From an uncultured Treponema sp. (GTDB taxonomy: Bacteria; Spirochaetota; Spirochaetia; Treponematales; Treponemataceae): a stretch of 64,000 bases of DNA. The stretch spans positions 1 to 64,000 of the forward strand of contig CAMCRZ010000002.1 in NCBI GenBank assembly GCA_945877425.1. Reading direction: 5' to 3'. Under the pieces are notes generated by a model. It saw only the letters and a program-made list of their open reading frames with translations, was not told the DNA's origin and did not search any database. The translations under genes were made by a program, and so were the position numbers. Within the stretch, counting starts at the first letter, position 1; each line of letters begins with the position of its first letter. Shown one piece after another: positions 8,536-19,310 of the stretch.

Positions 8536-9372
8536 ATGAAAAAATTAGTTCTTGCAGACAGAATAGTTGAAGCAAAAAATGAAGCCTTTGTTATGGGCAT
8601 AGTAAACTGTACTCCGGACAGCTTCTGGGAAAAAAGCCGGGGCGGTGAACAGCAGGCTTTGCGTCTTATTGAAGAAGGTGCAGACATTCTTGATTTAGGC
8701 GGAGAATCTACAAGACCAGGCGCTTCTTATGTAGACGAAAATGAAGAAATAAGGCGGATTGTTCCTGTAATCCGCGCAGTCAGAAAAGTTTCGGACATTC
8801 CCGTTTCAGTTGATACGAGAAAAGCTTCCGTTATGAAAGCTGCATTTGAAGAAGGTGCTGATATTTTAAACGACGTAAGTGCCCTTGAAGATGATGAAAA
8901 AATGGCAACCTTTGCTTCAGAGACAAAAATTCCTGTCATACTCATGCACAAAAGAGGCATTCCTGAAAATATGCAGAAAAATGTTTCTTATGATGATGTT
9001 TTTGCAGAAGTAAACGATTATCTTGAAAAGAGGATAAACTTTGCACTGGAAAACGGAATTGAAAAAGACAAAATCATAGTTGATCCGGGAATAGGATTCG
9101 GCAAAAATCTTGAAGGAAACAAGCAGCTTATTGCCCGTTGCGGAAAACTTTGCGGCGGAAAACATAAGGTTTTAATGGCTCTTTCAAGAAAAAGCTGCAT
9201 TGGAGAAATGACAGGCCGTGAAGTAAAGGACAGGCTTTACGGAACTCTTGCAGCAGACATTATTGCAGTTTTAAACGGTGCGTTTATGCTCAGAGTTCAC
9301 GATGTTCAGTCTTGCGTTGATACCCTTGCAGTGCTAAAATCGTTTAGGGAATCAGGCTTAATTTCTTTTTAA
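8536..9372 (+). CDS. folP: Dihydropteroate synthase
   Basis: GIVNCTPDSFWE, DLGGESTRPGA, VDPGIGFGK motifs. Confidence 0.95.
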   Translation: MKKLVLADRIVEAKNEAFVMGIVNCTPDSFWEKSRGGEQQALRLIEEGADILDLGGESTRPGASYVDENEEIRRIVPVIRAVRKVSDIPVSVDTRKASVMKAAFEEGADILNDVSALEDDEKMATFASETKIPVILMHKRGIPENMQKNVSYDDVFAEVNDYLEKRINFALENGIEKDKIIVDPGIGFGKNLEGNKQLIARCGKLCGGKHKVLMALSRKSCIGEMTGREVKDRLYGTLAADIIAVLNGAFMLRVHDVQSCVDTLAVLKSFRESGLISF

Positions 9373-9422
9373 TGAAGCGTATGATTTCAGTGTAAAAAAT
9401 TACTGCTTTACAAGGAAAAACA

Positions 9423-10229
9423 ATGCGGGCGTTTAACGTTTTAATTACAATCTACGATTACATAAGGCCACTTATTGATATAGGCATACTTTCTTTTGTT
9501 CTGTATAAAGCTTATGAAATAATTACCAACACAAATTCCGTTCAGCTTATAAAGGCAGCAATTCTTCTGGGAACATCTTACGTTATAGTGGTACTTCTGG
9601 ATCTTACTACGTTACAGTGGATTTTTTCAGTTATTGCTCCAGGACTTATCATGGCATTTGCAATAGTTTTCCAGCCTGAATTCAGGAAAATCCTTTTGAA
9701 ATTAGGTCAGACTGAATGGTTTGCCCACGGAAAGAGAATCCGGCGCACTTATGTAGACAGAGTCCTTACTGCAGCAGAAATCCTTGCGTCACAGAAAAGA
9801 GGAATGCTTATAGTTTTTATGGGCAAGACTAAACTTGACGATATCCTTAAAGGCGGAACTCCGTTAAATGCCGACATTTCTTCAGACCTTCTGCTTACGA
9901 TTTTTGCCTACAACACTGCATTTCACGACGGAGCCTGCATCATAAAGGAAACTAAACTTATTTCAGCAGGATGCTTTCTTCCGCTAAGCCAGAACTACGA
10001 CATTAACAAAATATTCGGTACAAGACACAGGGCAGCACTTGGTTTAAGCGAAGTTTCAGACAGCACCGTTCTTGTTGTAAGTGAAGAAACAGGTTCAATG
10101 AGCCTTGCTTACGACGGACAGCTTCATTACGATCTTACAATTCCCCAGATTACGCGCATTCTTGAATCAAGGCTTGAAATTTCTTCAGATGATAAAAATA
10201 TTGAGGACGAAATAGATGAAAATAAGTAA
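9423..10229 (+). CDS. cdaA: Diadenylate cyclase CdaA (c-di-AMP synthase)
   Basis: N-terminal TM segments; DAC motifs FHDGACII and GTRHRAALG. Confidence 0.95.
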   Translation: MRAFNVLITIYDYIRPLIDIGILSFVLYKAYEIITNTNSVQLIKAAILLGTSYVIVVLLDLTTLQWIFSVIAPGLIMAFAIVFQPEFRKILLKLGQTEWFAHGKRIRRTYVDRVLTAAEILASQKRGMLIVFMGKTKLDDILKGGTPLNADISSDLLLTIFAYNTAFHDGACIIKETKLISAGCFLPLSQNYDINKIFGTRHRAALGLSEVSDSTVLVVSEETGSMSLAYDGQLHYDLTIPQITRILESRLEISSDDKNIEDEIDENK

Positions 10230-11283
10230 AATCCGTGAGAAAATTTTAGAAAACTGGCCTGCAAAGACTGTCTGTTTCGTTATAGCTCTGGTAATTTACT
10301 TTTTCCACCAGATTTCAGATCTTGATAAAAAGAATTTTGTCATTCCGGTAACTGTTCTGGAAAACGGCAGCACTGTAGTTGTATCAAACGTAACAGACGG
10401 ACAAATAATCCGCAATGTAAAGGTTACTGTCCGTACTGACAGAAGCAGCATAGCTTCCATTACTGAAGATGATTTTAAAGCTTACGTAGATTTGACTTTG
10501 GAAAACCGTGAAGGAGAATATTCTTATCCTGTTTACATAGAGCAGGGCAGAAAGTTGTTTAACTGCGAAATCCTTGAAGTAACGGTAAAGCCTGAAAACA
10601 TAAAGCTTAAAGTTGAACGGAAAATATCAGGGCTTGCACAGATAAAGCCTTCTGTTTCAGGAACTCCTGCCTACGGATTTGAAATTTCCCGGCTTGAATG
10701 TGAGCCTTCTGCAGTAAAGATTTCAGGTCCCCGTTCGCTTGTAGAAAGTACTAAAACACTTGAAACTGAAGCTTTTTTAATAGACGGCGTTACCAAAGAT
10801 GTAGTAAGGGAAGTAAAGGTTGAAAATTTCAATTCACTTTTGTCTATGGATGAAAATCCTGCAGTAACCGTTACGGCATATGTAAATCCTTCTGTAATAA
10901 CAAGGGAATTTTCTTCAGTGCCTGTTGAAATAAGAAATGTTCCTGAAGGATTTGAAGCAAAATGTTCCCCTGCCTTTATAAACGTAGCTGTTGAAGGAGA
11001 AATGCTTGTTCTTGAAGGAAACCCCAAGCCTGTAATAAAAGCTTACATTGACTGCAGTGAAATATCATTTGCAGAAGAAGGCATGCACAATCTTGGCGTT
11101 TACGTTTACAATGTTCCGAAAAATGCAAAAGTTTCAGCCCAGAGTTCATATACTGTTTCCCTTGAGCTGGAAAATAAAATGGAAGAAGTGGAGGAAAGCG
11201 GTACTGAAGCATCGCCCTTAAATGCTGCTGAAGGAAGTTTGTCTTTTGCCGGAAGCTTAAAAAGGGAGAGCGGACTTTTATGA
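10216..11283 (+). CDS. cdaR: YbbR-domain protein, CdaR-like
   Basis: N-terminal TM and repeated YbbR-like segments; overlaps cdaA. Confidence 0.8.
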   Translation: MKISKIREKILENWPAKTVCFVIALVIYFFHQISDLDKKNFVIPVTVLENGSTVVVSNVTDGQIIRNVKVTVRTDRSSIASITEDDFKAYVDLTLENREGEYSYPVYIEQGRKLFNCEILEVTVKPENIKLKVERKISGLAQIKPSVSGTPAYGFEISRLECEPSAVKISGPRSLVESTKTLETEAFLIDGVTKDVVREVKVENFNSLLSMDENPAVTVTAYVNPSVITREFSSVPVEIRNVPEGFEAKCSPAFINVAVEGEMLVLEGNPKPVIKAYIDCSEISFAEEGMHNLGVYVYNVPKNAKVSAQSSYTVSLELENKMEEVEESGTEASPLNAAEGSLSFAGSLKRESGLL

Positions 11284-11672
11284 TATTCGGTACAGGCGTT
11301 GACATAGTAAAGGTGCAGCGTTTTGAAAAGTGGATTGAAAACGGCTACATTGAACGCTTTTTTAATAAAGCTGAACTTTGCAGCGAAAATTGTTCTTTCC
11401 AGCACAAAATGGAACATTATGCAGTAAGGTTTGCAGCAAAGGAAGCATTCGGAAAAGCTTTAGGCTGCGGTCTTACAGGGTTTGATTTAAAAGACGTTTA
11501 CGTTGTCAAGGATAAAAACGGAAAGCCTTTTATTGCTTTGGAAAATAATGCCAGGAAAAAATTTGAAAGTCTGTGTTATAATAAGGGAACTATTCATCTT
11601 TCTTTAAGTCACGAAAAAGAATATGCAGTTGCTTTTGTTGTAGTTGAAGCTGCACAATTGGAGGAAAAATGA
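11280..11672 (+). CDS. acpS: Holo-[acyl-carrier-protein] synthase
   Basis: GTGVDIVKVQRFEKWI and RFAAKEAFGKALG motifs. Confidence 0.95.
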   Translation: MIFGTGVDIVKVQRFEKWIENGYIERFFNKAELCSENCSFQHKMEHYAVRFAAKEAFGKALGCGLTGFDLKDVYVVKDKNGKPFIALENNARKKFESLCYNKGTIHLSLSHEKEYAVAFVVVEAAQLEEK

Positions 11673-12565
11673 CGACTGGAAAAAAAGGTTTTGAAGAAAA
11701 GAAAAAGCCTGTTATTTCTTACTGGGCAAAAGATAAAATTGAATGTCCTGTATGTCATAAACCGTTTGAAATGGAAGTAATGCACAAGGGAAACGGCCGT
11801 ATGATTGCAGGAAACCTTACAGATGAATTGCACAGAATGTTTATGCCTTCAAAAAAATTCGGTCGTATTTACCCTTTGATTTACGATATAGGAACATGTC
11901 CTAAGTGCCATGCTTCGTTTTTCTGGAAGGATTTTACTGACATAAGGGACAGCAGTTCTTTTGACAGAATTCAGCAGGATGAAGAAAAGCGCAAGGCTGC
12001 AGTAGAAACTGTTTTTCCATATTACAACCTTAAGTCAGAAAGAACGCTTTACGACGGTGCTGCAATGTACTATCTTGCATTGCTTTGCTATGAAAAAGTT
12101 GATATTGCTTATGCTCCTACTTTTAAGCGTGGCATGATTTGCCTTCGTCTTGCATGGATTTGCAAAGATTTGGAGCGTGTCTGTCCGGGGCACAATTACA
12201 ATTACGTAGCAGAAGTTTTTTACAGAAAAGCCCTGTTTTTTTACCAGCAGACTCTCATTAACGAAACAGGCAGAATTGAATCAATTGAATCAGTGTCTAA
12301 TTTCGGGCCTGACATGGATAAAAATTACGGTTATGACGGAGTGATTTATCTGTGCGGACTTCTGGAATACAAATACGGTCAGAGAGAAGACGAAGAACTG
12401 CGGCTTAAAAAGCTTGATGAATACAAGCGTTCCATTGCACGTATTTTCGGTTTGGGAAAATCTTCCAAAAGCAAGCCGGGACCTCTTCTGGAAGTTGCCA
12501 GAGGACTTTACGATAAGCTTGCAGCTGAACTTTCTTCCAACAACATTTTTAGCGAAGACGACTGA
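11669..12565 (+). CDS. DUF2225 family protein
   Basis: Paired CxxC (CPVCHKPF, CPKCHASFFWKDF) with TPR-like helical C-terminus. Confidence 0.8.
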   Translation: MTTGKKGFEEKKKPVISYWAKDKIECPVCHKPFEMEVMHKGNGRMIAGNLTDELHRMFMPSKKFGRIYPLIYDIGTCPKCHASFFWKDFTDIRDSSSFDRIQQDEEKRKAAVETVFPYYNLKSERTLYDGAAMYYLALLCYEKVDIAYAPTFKRGMICLRLAWICKDLERVCPGHNYNYVAEVFYRKALFFYQQTLINETGRIESIESVSNFGPDMDKNYGYDGVIYLCGLLEYKYGQREDEELRLKKLDEYKRSIARIFGLGKSSKSKPGPLLEVARGLYDKLAAELSSNNIFSEDD

Positions 12566-13353
12566 TGCAGAATATTTTACTTACAATTTCTTATGACGGC
12601 ACGGATTTCTGTGGCTGGCAGAGACAGGATTCACCTTCAGGCAGTAAAGGTAGCACTCAAATTGTACGCACTGTTCAGTGTGAAGTAGAAAATGCCCTTG
12701 AAAAAATGTTCCGGCAAAAAATCTCCATTCAGGGAAGCGGCAGGACAGACAGCGGCGTTCATGCAATGGGTCAGGCTGCTAACTTTTTTTCCCCATCAGA
12801 AAATATTCCTGAAGAAAACTATATGCGTGCATTAAACGGCATCCTTCCTAAAGACATAAGGATTATGGCTGCAAAAAAAGTTGACGAAAGCTTTAACGCA
12901 AGGTTCAGTGCAACAAGCCGCAGTTACCGCTATTTCATTACAGACAAAACTGTAAGTGCAGACAAAAGCCGCTATGTGTGGAACGTACATCACAAAATGA
13001 ATGTGGAAAATTTAAACGAAATGGCAGCTGTACTTAAGGGAGAAACTGACTGTGCATCTTTTGCAGCAGCAGGTGACGCAAGCCTTTCAACTTTCCGCTA
13101 CATAGACAAAGCCTTTTTTTACAAAACAGAAGACGAAACTGTAGTTTTTCAGATTGAAGCAAATGCATTTTTGTGGAAAATGGTCAGGTCAATAACAGGC
13201 ACTTTAATTCAGCTTGATAAAAATCATAAGGGCAGGGACGATTTTGAAAAAATACTTTTAAGCTGTAACCGCAGTAAAGCAGGCATAACGGCTCCACCAG
13301 AAGGGCTTTTTCTCTGGGAAGTTAAGTTTGACGGAATAAGGCGCCACATTTAG
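12565..13353 (+). CDS. truA: tRNA pseudouridine(38-40) synthase
   Basis: SYDGTDFCGWQRQ and GSGRTDSGVHAMGQ motifs. Confidence 0.97.
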   Translation: MQNILLTISYDGTDFCGWQRQDSPSGSKGSTQIVRTVQCEVENALEKMFRQKISIQGSGRTDSGVHAMGQAANFFSPSENIPEENYMRALNGILPKDIRIMAAKKVDESFNARFSATSRSYRYFITDKTVSADKSRYVWNVHHKMNVENLNEMAAVLKGETDCASFAAAGDASLSTFRYIDKAFFYKTEDETVVFQIEANAFLWKMVRSITGTLIQLDKNHKGRDDFEKILLSCNRSKAGITAPPEGLFLWEVKFDGIRRHI

Positions 13354-13377
13354 CATAAAATTCAGCACAAAATTCAG

Positions 13378-15375
13378 TTAAAGAAGATTTACAGGATCAA
13401 CGTCAACTTCTATGTACACGTTTTTCGGACTTGTATAGCCGTAAATCAAAGCTCCAGCCGTTTTCTGCAGGCTTCCTGCATTTTTGCCCCGTAAAAGAAC
13501 CTGATACCTGTAGTTGCCGCCAATCATTAAAAGAGGACATTCTGCAGGACCTAAAACAGCAGTATCAGCACAGGCATTTTCCCTTAAAATAAGGGCAGCA
13601 CTTTCTGCAGCTTTTTCTGCTTCTCCTGGAACCTGGCTTCTGAAAATAAGGCGCAGCAGTCTTGTAAAAGGCGGAAAGTTAAGTATTTTTCTTGTTTCCA
13701 GTTCATTTTTGTAAAAAAGTTCCGTTTCATTGTTTACCGCTCTTGCAACAGGCTCTCTGTCAGGACTGTAACTTTGCACAAGAACTTTTCCGTCTGGGAA
13801 AAAACGTCCGGCTCTTCCTGCAACTTGAGTTATAAGCGAAAAAGTTTTTTCTCCTGCACGAAAATCAGGAAGATGAAGGCTTGTGTCGGCAAGAACTACT
13901 CCAACAAGCTGAAGATTAGGGAAATTAAGCCCTTTTGCAACCATTTGAGTTCCAAGAAGTATGTCGTATTCTCCTTTTTTAAAGCTTTCGATTTTTTCCT
14001 GAAGTTCCCCTTTCTTTTTCAAACTGTCAGTGTCTATCCTGATTACTCTTGCATTAGGGAATTTTGCCTTAACTTCTGCTTCAATGTATTCAGTACCGAA
14101 ACCAGAATATCCTACGTCAAGAGAACCGCATTCAGGACACTGCTGTGGTGGCTGAACATTGTATCCGCAGTAATGACATCGCAGTCTGTTTTCATTTTTA
14201 TGATATGTAAGGGACACAGAACACTGCCTGCACTTTAATTCAAATCCGCATAAGTTGCATCTGAAAAAGTGAGTAAAGCCCCTTCTGTTCAGGAAAAGAA
14301 TTATCTGCTTGCGGTTTTCCAGAGTACGCCTTATTTCCCTCTCCAGCTCTTTTGAAATGCTGCTTCCGTTATTCTGTTCAAGGCTTAAATTCACTGATTT
14401 TATAAGGGGAAGCTTTCCTCCTGCAAGACGTTTTGTAAGTGTATGCTTTTTTATTACGTTACATTCCATAGAGTGCCATGCTTCAAGAGAAGGTGTTGCA
14501 GAACCCATTACAAGGGGAATTTTTAAGGCCGAACTTCTGAGCATTGCTATCTGCCGTGCATGATACCTTGGAGAAGACCCTGATTTGTAAGAAGAGTCGT
14601 GTTCTTCATCAATTATGATAAGGCCTAAATCCGGTACCGGCGCAAAGACTGCACTTCTTGCTCCTACAACAACCCTTGCATCTCTGTGCAAAATTCGTTT
14701 CCATTCAGTAAGGCGCTGGCTTGGTGTAAGTGCTGAATGTAAAACTGCTGCCGTATTTCCAAAACGGTTGACTACAGCCTGTGTAACCTGAGGCGTAAGT
14801 GAAATTTCCGGCACAAGATATATTACGCCTTTTCCCTGAGCCATGACTTTTTCAGCTGCAGCAAGAAAGACTTCAGTTTTGCCGCTTCCCGTAGTTCCGT
14901 AAAGATAATGAAACAGAGTATTGCATTCAGAATCAAGAATTCCATTTACTGCATCTTCCTGTTCACTGCTTAAGACTTTTTTGCTGAAACTTGATTCATC
15001 TTCGTTAAAGGAAAATCCCGGTGTTTCAGTTTCACGCCGCCCTGAAGGAATCATTGCAAAAACACAGTCACCTATTGGACTTAAATAGTAACGGCTCATC
15101 CATTTTGCTATGGAATAAAGTTCCGGAGTCAGAACCTGCTCTTCATCAATGTAGCGCACTGCAGCCCTTACTTTTTCTTCTGGAACAGCACAATTTTCCG
15201 GGAAATCATCGTATACGGCACAGACAAATCCCGTAAGCTTTCTGTTTCCAAAGCGCACTTCAACTCTTCTGCCGAAAGTTTTTTCAGGAGGAAGTATCTG
15301 TGCATTGTCCGGTTCCCTGTAAGTAAAAGACTGATTTATAGGAACGTTTACAATTACGTCTATGTATCTTGCCAT
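13378..15375 (-). CDS. priA: Primosomal protein N' (PriA helicase)
   Basis: YGTTGSGKTEVF, IIIDEEHD, multi-Cys zinc region CNLCGFELKCRQC...CPECG. Confidence 0.97.
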   Translation of the reverse strand: MARYIDVIVNVPINQSFTYREPDNAQILPPEKTFGRRVEVRFGNRKLTGFVCAVYDDFPENCAVPEEKVRAAVRYIDEEQVLTPELYSIAKWMSRYYLSPIGDCVFAMIPSGRRETETPGFSFNEDESSFSKKVLSSEQEDAVNGILDSECNTLFHYLYGTTGSGKTEVFLAAAEKVMAQGKGVIYLVPEISLTPQVTQAVVNRFGNTAAVLHSALTPSQRLTEWKRILHRDARVVVGARSAVFAPVPDLGLIIIDEEHDSSYKSGSSPRYHARQIAMLRSSALKIPLVMGSATPSLEAWHSMECNVIKKHTLTKRLAGGKLPLIKSVNLSLEQNNGSSISKELEREIRRTLENRKQIILFLNRRGFTHFFRCNLCGFELKCRQCSVSLTYHKNENRLRCHYCGYNVQPPQQCPECGSLDVGYSGFGTEYIEAEVKAKFPNARVIRIDTDSLKKKGELQEKIESFKKGEYDILLGTQMVAKGLNFPNLQLVGVVLADTSLHLPDFRAGEKTFSLITQVAGRAGRFFPDGKVLVQSYSPDREPVARAVNNETELFYKNELETRKILNFPPFTRLLRLIFRSQVPGEAEKAAESAALILRENACADTAVLGPAECPLLMIGGNYRYQVLLRGKNAGSLQKTAGALIYGYTSPKNVYIEVDVDPVNLL

Positions 15376-15390
15376 TTTATTCTGATTTAC

Positions 15391-16260
15391 TTACTTTTTC
15401 GTGAAATTTTCGTCATAATCAGGACACATTTCCCTAAGCTTTTCGCGGAATGTCTTTAAATCTTCCCATGCAGGTCTTTTTAGCAAAGGATCTCGAAGCA
15501 ATGCACTGGGGTGATATGTTGCAAGAAGAGGTATGCCGTTACATTCAAAGAATTTTCCATGAAGAGTGTTTATTCCCTGTGATGTCTTTAAAAGGTTCTG
15601 TACGGCTGTCCTGCCGAGAGCAAGTATAAGCTTAGGTTTTAAAATATGAATCTGTGACTGCAGAAATCCTGAACATGAGTCAGCTTCATCAGGCATAGGC
15701 ACTCTGTTCATAGGCGGACGGCACTTTACTATATTCGTAATGTAACAGTTTACGTTTCTGTCAAGATTTATGGCTTCAAGCATTTTGTCAAGTAGCTGAC
15801 CTGCTTTTCCTACAAAAGGCCGGCCTGTATTGTCTTCATCTTCGCCTGGACCTTCTCCTACAACTAAAACGTAAGGAACAGGATATCCTTCTCCGGGAAC
15901 TGCATTTTTTCTTGTCTTGCACAGAATGCACTGCCTGCACTGCTGAACTTTTTCTGCAATTTTAGCTAAATTAAGTCCTTTTGTTTCATTGTTTACGGTA
16001 TTGCCGGCAGAATTAAGGGAAGAAGCTTTGTCTTTTAGAGTTCCAGCATTTTCTGCAGCAGAGCCTTCGTAAACAGCAGCATTTTCGTGAGAGTCAGCTT
16101 TTCCAGGCTCAGTATTTTCAGGTTCAGCGTTTTCGCATGTTTCTATAAAATCATCTTCAAAGAAAGGTTCCTGGCTGAATTGTGGCGCACTGTAACCGTA
16201 AAACGAAGAAGATGCAGTTTTTAAAAAATCAAATATGCTTTTTTTTTCCACAGCTGTCAT
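15391..16260 (-). CDS. Uracil-DNA glycosylase, family 4 Fe-S type
   Basis: CRQCILCKTR, VVGEGPGEDEDNTGRPFVGKAGQLLD, TYHPSALLR. Internal Met at 16260 (MTAVEKKSIFDFLK) is the likelier start; track ORF begins 16302. Confidence 0.9.
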   Translation of the reverse strand: MTAVEKKSIFDFLKTASSSFYGYSAPQFSQEPFFEDDFIETCENAEPENTEPGKADSHENAAVYEGSAAENAGTLKDKASSLNSAGNTVNNETKGLNLAKIAEKVQQCRQCILCKTRKNAVPGEGYPVPYVLVVGEGPGEDEDNTGRPFVGKAGQLLDKMLEAINLDRNVNCYITNIVKCRPPMNRVPMPDEADSCSGFLQSQIHILKPKLILALGRTAVQNLLKTSQGINTLHGKFFECNGIPLLATYHPSALLRDPLLKRPAWEDLKTFREKLREMCPDYDENFTKK

Positions 16261-16315
16261 ATTGCCATTATATACAATACTTGCACCTTTCTCAATAATC
16301 ATCTAAAATTGTTCT

Positions 16316-17545
16316 ATGAATATTGCGTTGTTTTCTGACAGTTATCTGCCAACAAAAAGCGGCATTGTAACTGTCGTAATTCAGCTTAAGAAGATTCTAG
16401 AAGATCTTGGTCATAATGTAGTTATAGTTACAGTTGGAAGAGATGAGTTTGATTTTGATGAAAATTCTCCCGATGAAAAAAATGTTTTTAGAGTAAAATC
16501 CATACTTTCTCCTGTTGGAGACGGACAGTACATAGGCATTCCATTTAAAAAAGAAGTAGTTGCTTTTCTGAAAAAACATAATATTGAAATCATTCACGCC
16601 CACACGGAATTTTTTATGGGACACATGGCTATAGTTGCAGGAAAAGAGCTGAATGTTCCTGTAGTTGCTTCTACTCATACTATGTGGGAAGATTATTACC
16701 GCTATTACCTTCACCTTGGCAAAATGATTCCCCGACGTGTTGTCCGCAAGGCAGTTCAGCTTGTGTACAGAAAGTTTTATGCATTTATAAACGTTTCGAA
16801 AAAAGCCCATGACTATTTTAACAAGCCATTTATGCTGCCTCACATTCCTTCTGCAATAATTCCAAATGCAATAGACGGAGCAAAATTTGCCAGAAAAGAA
16901 TGTTCTGAAAAGGAAAAATCTGACTTAAAGCTAAAGCTCGGCATAAAAGAAAACGAAAAAGTAGTGCTTTACGTTGGAAGAATGGTAGAAGAAAAAAGGC
17001 TTCTTGAACTTTACGAAATCATGAAAAAAGTCGTTTCAGAGCGTAATGATGTAAAAATCATATTTGTAGGTTCCGGGGCAATGGAAAAAGTCCTTATTAA
17101 AAAATGTAATACTGACAGTCTTTCCGGTAAAATGCTCTTTACAGGTTTTGTGGATTGGAATAATCTTTACATCTATTACGCAATTTCTGATGTTTTCGTT
17201 ACGGCTTCTCTTAGCGAAATGCATTCCATGACAGTTTTAGAAGCACTTCTTGCCGGAAAGTGCGTTGTATGCCGCAAAGATTCAAGCTTTGATGATACTG
17301 TATTAGACGGCGTAGACGGATATTCCTGCGAAAGTGACGAAGAAATGAAAGACGTTCTTGTAAAGCTTCTGGGCAACCGGGAAGAAATTTCAAGGCTCAG
17401 CAAAAATGCATTGGAAATTTGCAAAAACTTTACGCTGGAAAGGCACGGAAAACGTACAGTTGCATTTTACAAAGCAGTACTTGATTCTTTTCCAGGCAAA
17501 ATTACAGGCGAACAGTTACAAAATACAGTAGATGAAGCAGACTGA
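16316..17545 (+). CDS. GT4-family glycosyltransferase (diacylglycerol glucosyltransferase-like)
   Basis: MNIALFSDSYLPTKSGIVTVV and SLSEMHSMTVLEALLAGK. Confidence 0.88.
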   Translation: MNIALFSDSYLPTKSGIVTVVIQLKKILEDLGHNVVIVTVGRDEFDFDENSPDEKNVFRVKSILSPVGDGQYIGIPFKKEVVAFLKKHNIEIIHAHTEFFMGHMAIVAGKELNVPVVASTHTMWEDYYRYYLHLGKMIPRRVVRKAVQLVYRKFYAFINVSKKAHDYFNKPFMLPHIPSAIIPNAIDGAKFARKECSEKEKSDLKLKLGIKENEKVVLYVGRMVEEKRLLELYEIMKKVVSERNDVKIIFVGSGAMEKVLIKKCNTDSLSGKMLFTGFVDWNNLYIYYAISDVFVTASLSEMHSMTVLEALLAGKCVVCRKDSSFDDTVLDGVDGYSCESDEEMKDVLVKLLGNREEISRLSKNALEICKNFTLERHGKRTVAFYKAVLDSFPGKITGEQLQNTVDEAD

Positions 17546-17576
17546 ATTTTTATCTGTTGTAAAAAAAGAGGTAAAA

Positions 17577-19310
17577 ATGTTCCTATCAACAAAATTAAAG
17601 TTAAAATTTAAGAAAAGTTTCCTTGTTTTAGTCATGCTGTTTTTTTCAGCTGCAGGATTTTCTCTTGAAAAAAGAGGTGCTCAGGAACTTGTTGAATGCG
17701 GCAGCTGGGTTTACGATGCCCTTGCAGCAATTTCAATGGAAACAGGACGTGCTGATCTTTCAAACCAGGCACCTTGTACCGTTAACGAAATTAAAATGTA
17801 CCTTAATGAAGCTGATTACGATTCATTAAGCGAAGGCGGAAAAACTTTATGGCACAGAATTGACGATTACATAAATCACGAATACTGGGCATTTTCCGCT
17901 TCAATTTTTTCAGTAGGAATTGATCCGGAAATAAATCTTGAAGGCTTTTACAAGTCAGAAGATGATTTGCAGTGGGTTTATGACCGCTATAACAGAAAAA
18001 GCCTTATAAATGTTCCTTTCTTTATTCAGGCAAAAGATTACTTTACCATGAAGATGGACGTAGATTTACGCGAAAATAAAGGCACAACCTTATACAGTGA
18101 CAATTATACGAACATTCCGTCAGAGGCTAGGGAAGTTGACGTAAATTTCCCTTCTACAGGATATTTTTCTGCAGGAATTGCTTTTTCAGAAGATGCATTT
18201 GCAAATTTCCGCATAGGTCTTGGCACACAGTCTGTAGGACGCTCTCTTACGGGAAGCATTATTTTAAGCGAATACTTTACAGGTTCAAGCTGGGCAAACC
18301 TTGAATTTTACAGTCCGAATTTGCGGTACAATATGAACGTTACTCAGTTTAACGTTGACCAGTATATGTACAACCATAGCCTTGAATTCCGCTTTTTTAA
18401 GAAGCTTACGTTTTCTGCTTCAGAAAGTGTCTTTGTTTTTGCACCTCTTGAATTAAGGTTTTTAAATCCGCTTACTATTTACCACGGTTTCAGTCCATGG
18501 CGTGATTATGATCCTGATAAAAGTGATTCAGAAACTCATACAACGGCTTATTTAACCCTTCATGCAAGTTTTGTTCCAGTTAAGTACCTGCGCATTTACG
18601 GAATGTTTGCCATGACTCAGTTTCAGACGCCATACGAACTTGAAAATTATCCAAATGACGTAACTCCAAACGGCATAGGCGGTCAGGCAGGAATTGAATC
18701 TTACATTCCGTTTGCAGGAGGATATTTCCACACATGGCTTGAAGGATACTACGCACAGCCTTATCTTTATGTAAAGGAAAGCCCTAACTGGACTTTAGTG
18801 CGCACTTACAGCGAAAATATCGGAGACCATGCAGTTTTCTACGAATGGATTGGCTCGCCTTTTGGTCCTGACACTATTTCTGCACAGCTTAACTTTGGCT
18901 ACGAAAAGCCCGGCAAATGGAGCGTAACTGCATCGTATCTGTTTAAGGCAGCAGGTGAATATTCAGGCACTAAGATTTTTACGGAAGAACTTGACTGGGG
19001 CGGAGTAAAAACTGACTTTGACGAAAGAGATGACAATGACTTGAACAAATGGGCTTATCCGGACAGAGATGCACAGGGTATTGAAGAAGCAAAAAGAAGG
19101 CAGCATTTAGTTACGCCGTCAGGTACTCCGGAATACTCCAACAGAATCAGCGTAAAGGGAACTCTTTCCATGAATGACTGGTTTACTTTAACTGCTCAGC
19201 CTGCATATACTTTCATCTACAATTTCAACAACACAGAAGGCAAATTTGCTCATGGAATTGAATTTGCTGTTTCTGCAAATATTAAAATTAAGGAACTTAT
19301 ATCAAAATGA
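17577..19310 (+). CDS. Predicted outer-membrane beta-barrel protein, Wzi-like
   Basis: Signal peptide; alternating aromatic strands; RIGLGTQSVGRSLTGSIILSEYFTGSSWANLEFYSP. Track ORF begins 17532. Confidence 0.55.
   Translation: MFLSTKLKLKFKKSFLVLVMLFFSAAGFSLEKRGAQELVECGSWVYDALAAISMETGRADLSNQAPCTVNEIKMYLNEADYDSLSEGGKTLWHRIDDYINHEYWAFSASIFSVGIDPEINLEGFYKSEDDLQWVYDRYNRKSLINVPFFIQAKDYFTMKMDVDLRENKGTTLYSDNYTNIPSEAREVDVNFPSTGYFSAGIAFSEDAFANFRIGLGTQSVGRSLTGSIILSEYFTGSSWANLEFYSPNLRYNMNVTQFNVDQYMYNHSLEFRFFKKLTFSASESVFVFAPLELRFLNPLTIYHGFSPWRDYDPDKSDSETHTTAYLTLHASFVPVKYLRIYGMFAMTQFQTPYELENYPNDVTPNGIGGQAGIESYIPFAGGYFHTWLEGYYAQPYLYVKESPNWTLVRTYSENIGDHAVFYEWIGSPFGPDTISAQLNFGYEKPGKWSVTASYLFKAAGEYSGTKIFTEELDWGGVKTDFDERDDNDLNKWAYPDRDAQGIEEAKRRQHLVTPSGTPEYSNRISVKGTLSMNDWFTLTAQPAYTFIYNFNNTEGKFAHGIEFAVSANIKIKELISK

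Noticed and set aside
13774-14238. 154-aa plus-strand ORF
   Set aside because: Antisense to well-conserved priA coding sequence.
16397-16843. 148-aa minus-strand ORF
   Set aside because: Antisense to the GT4 glycosyltransferase gene.
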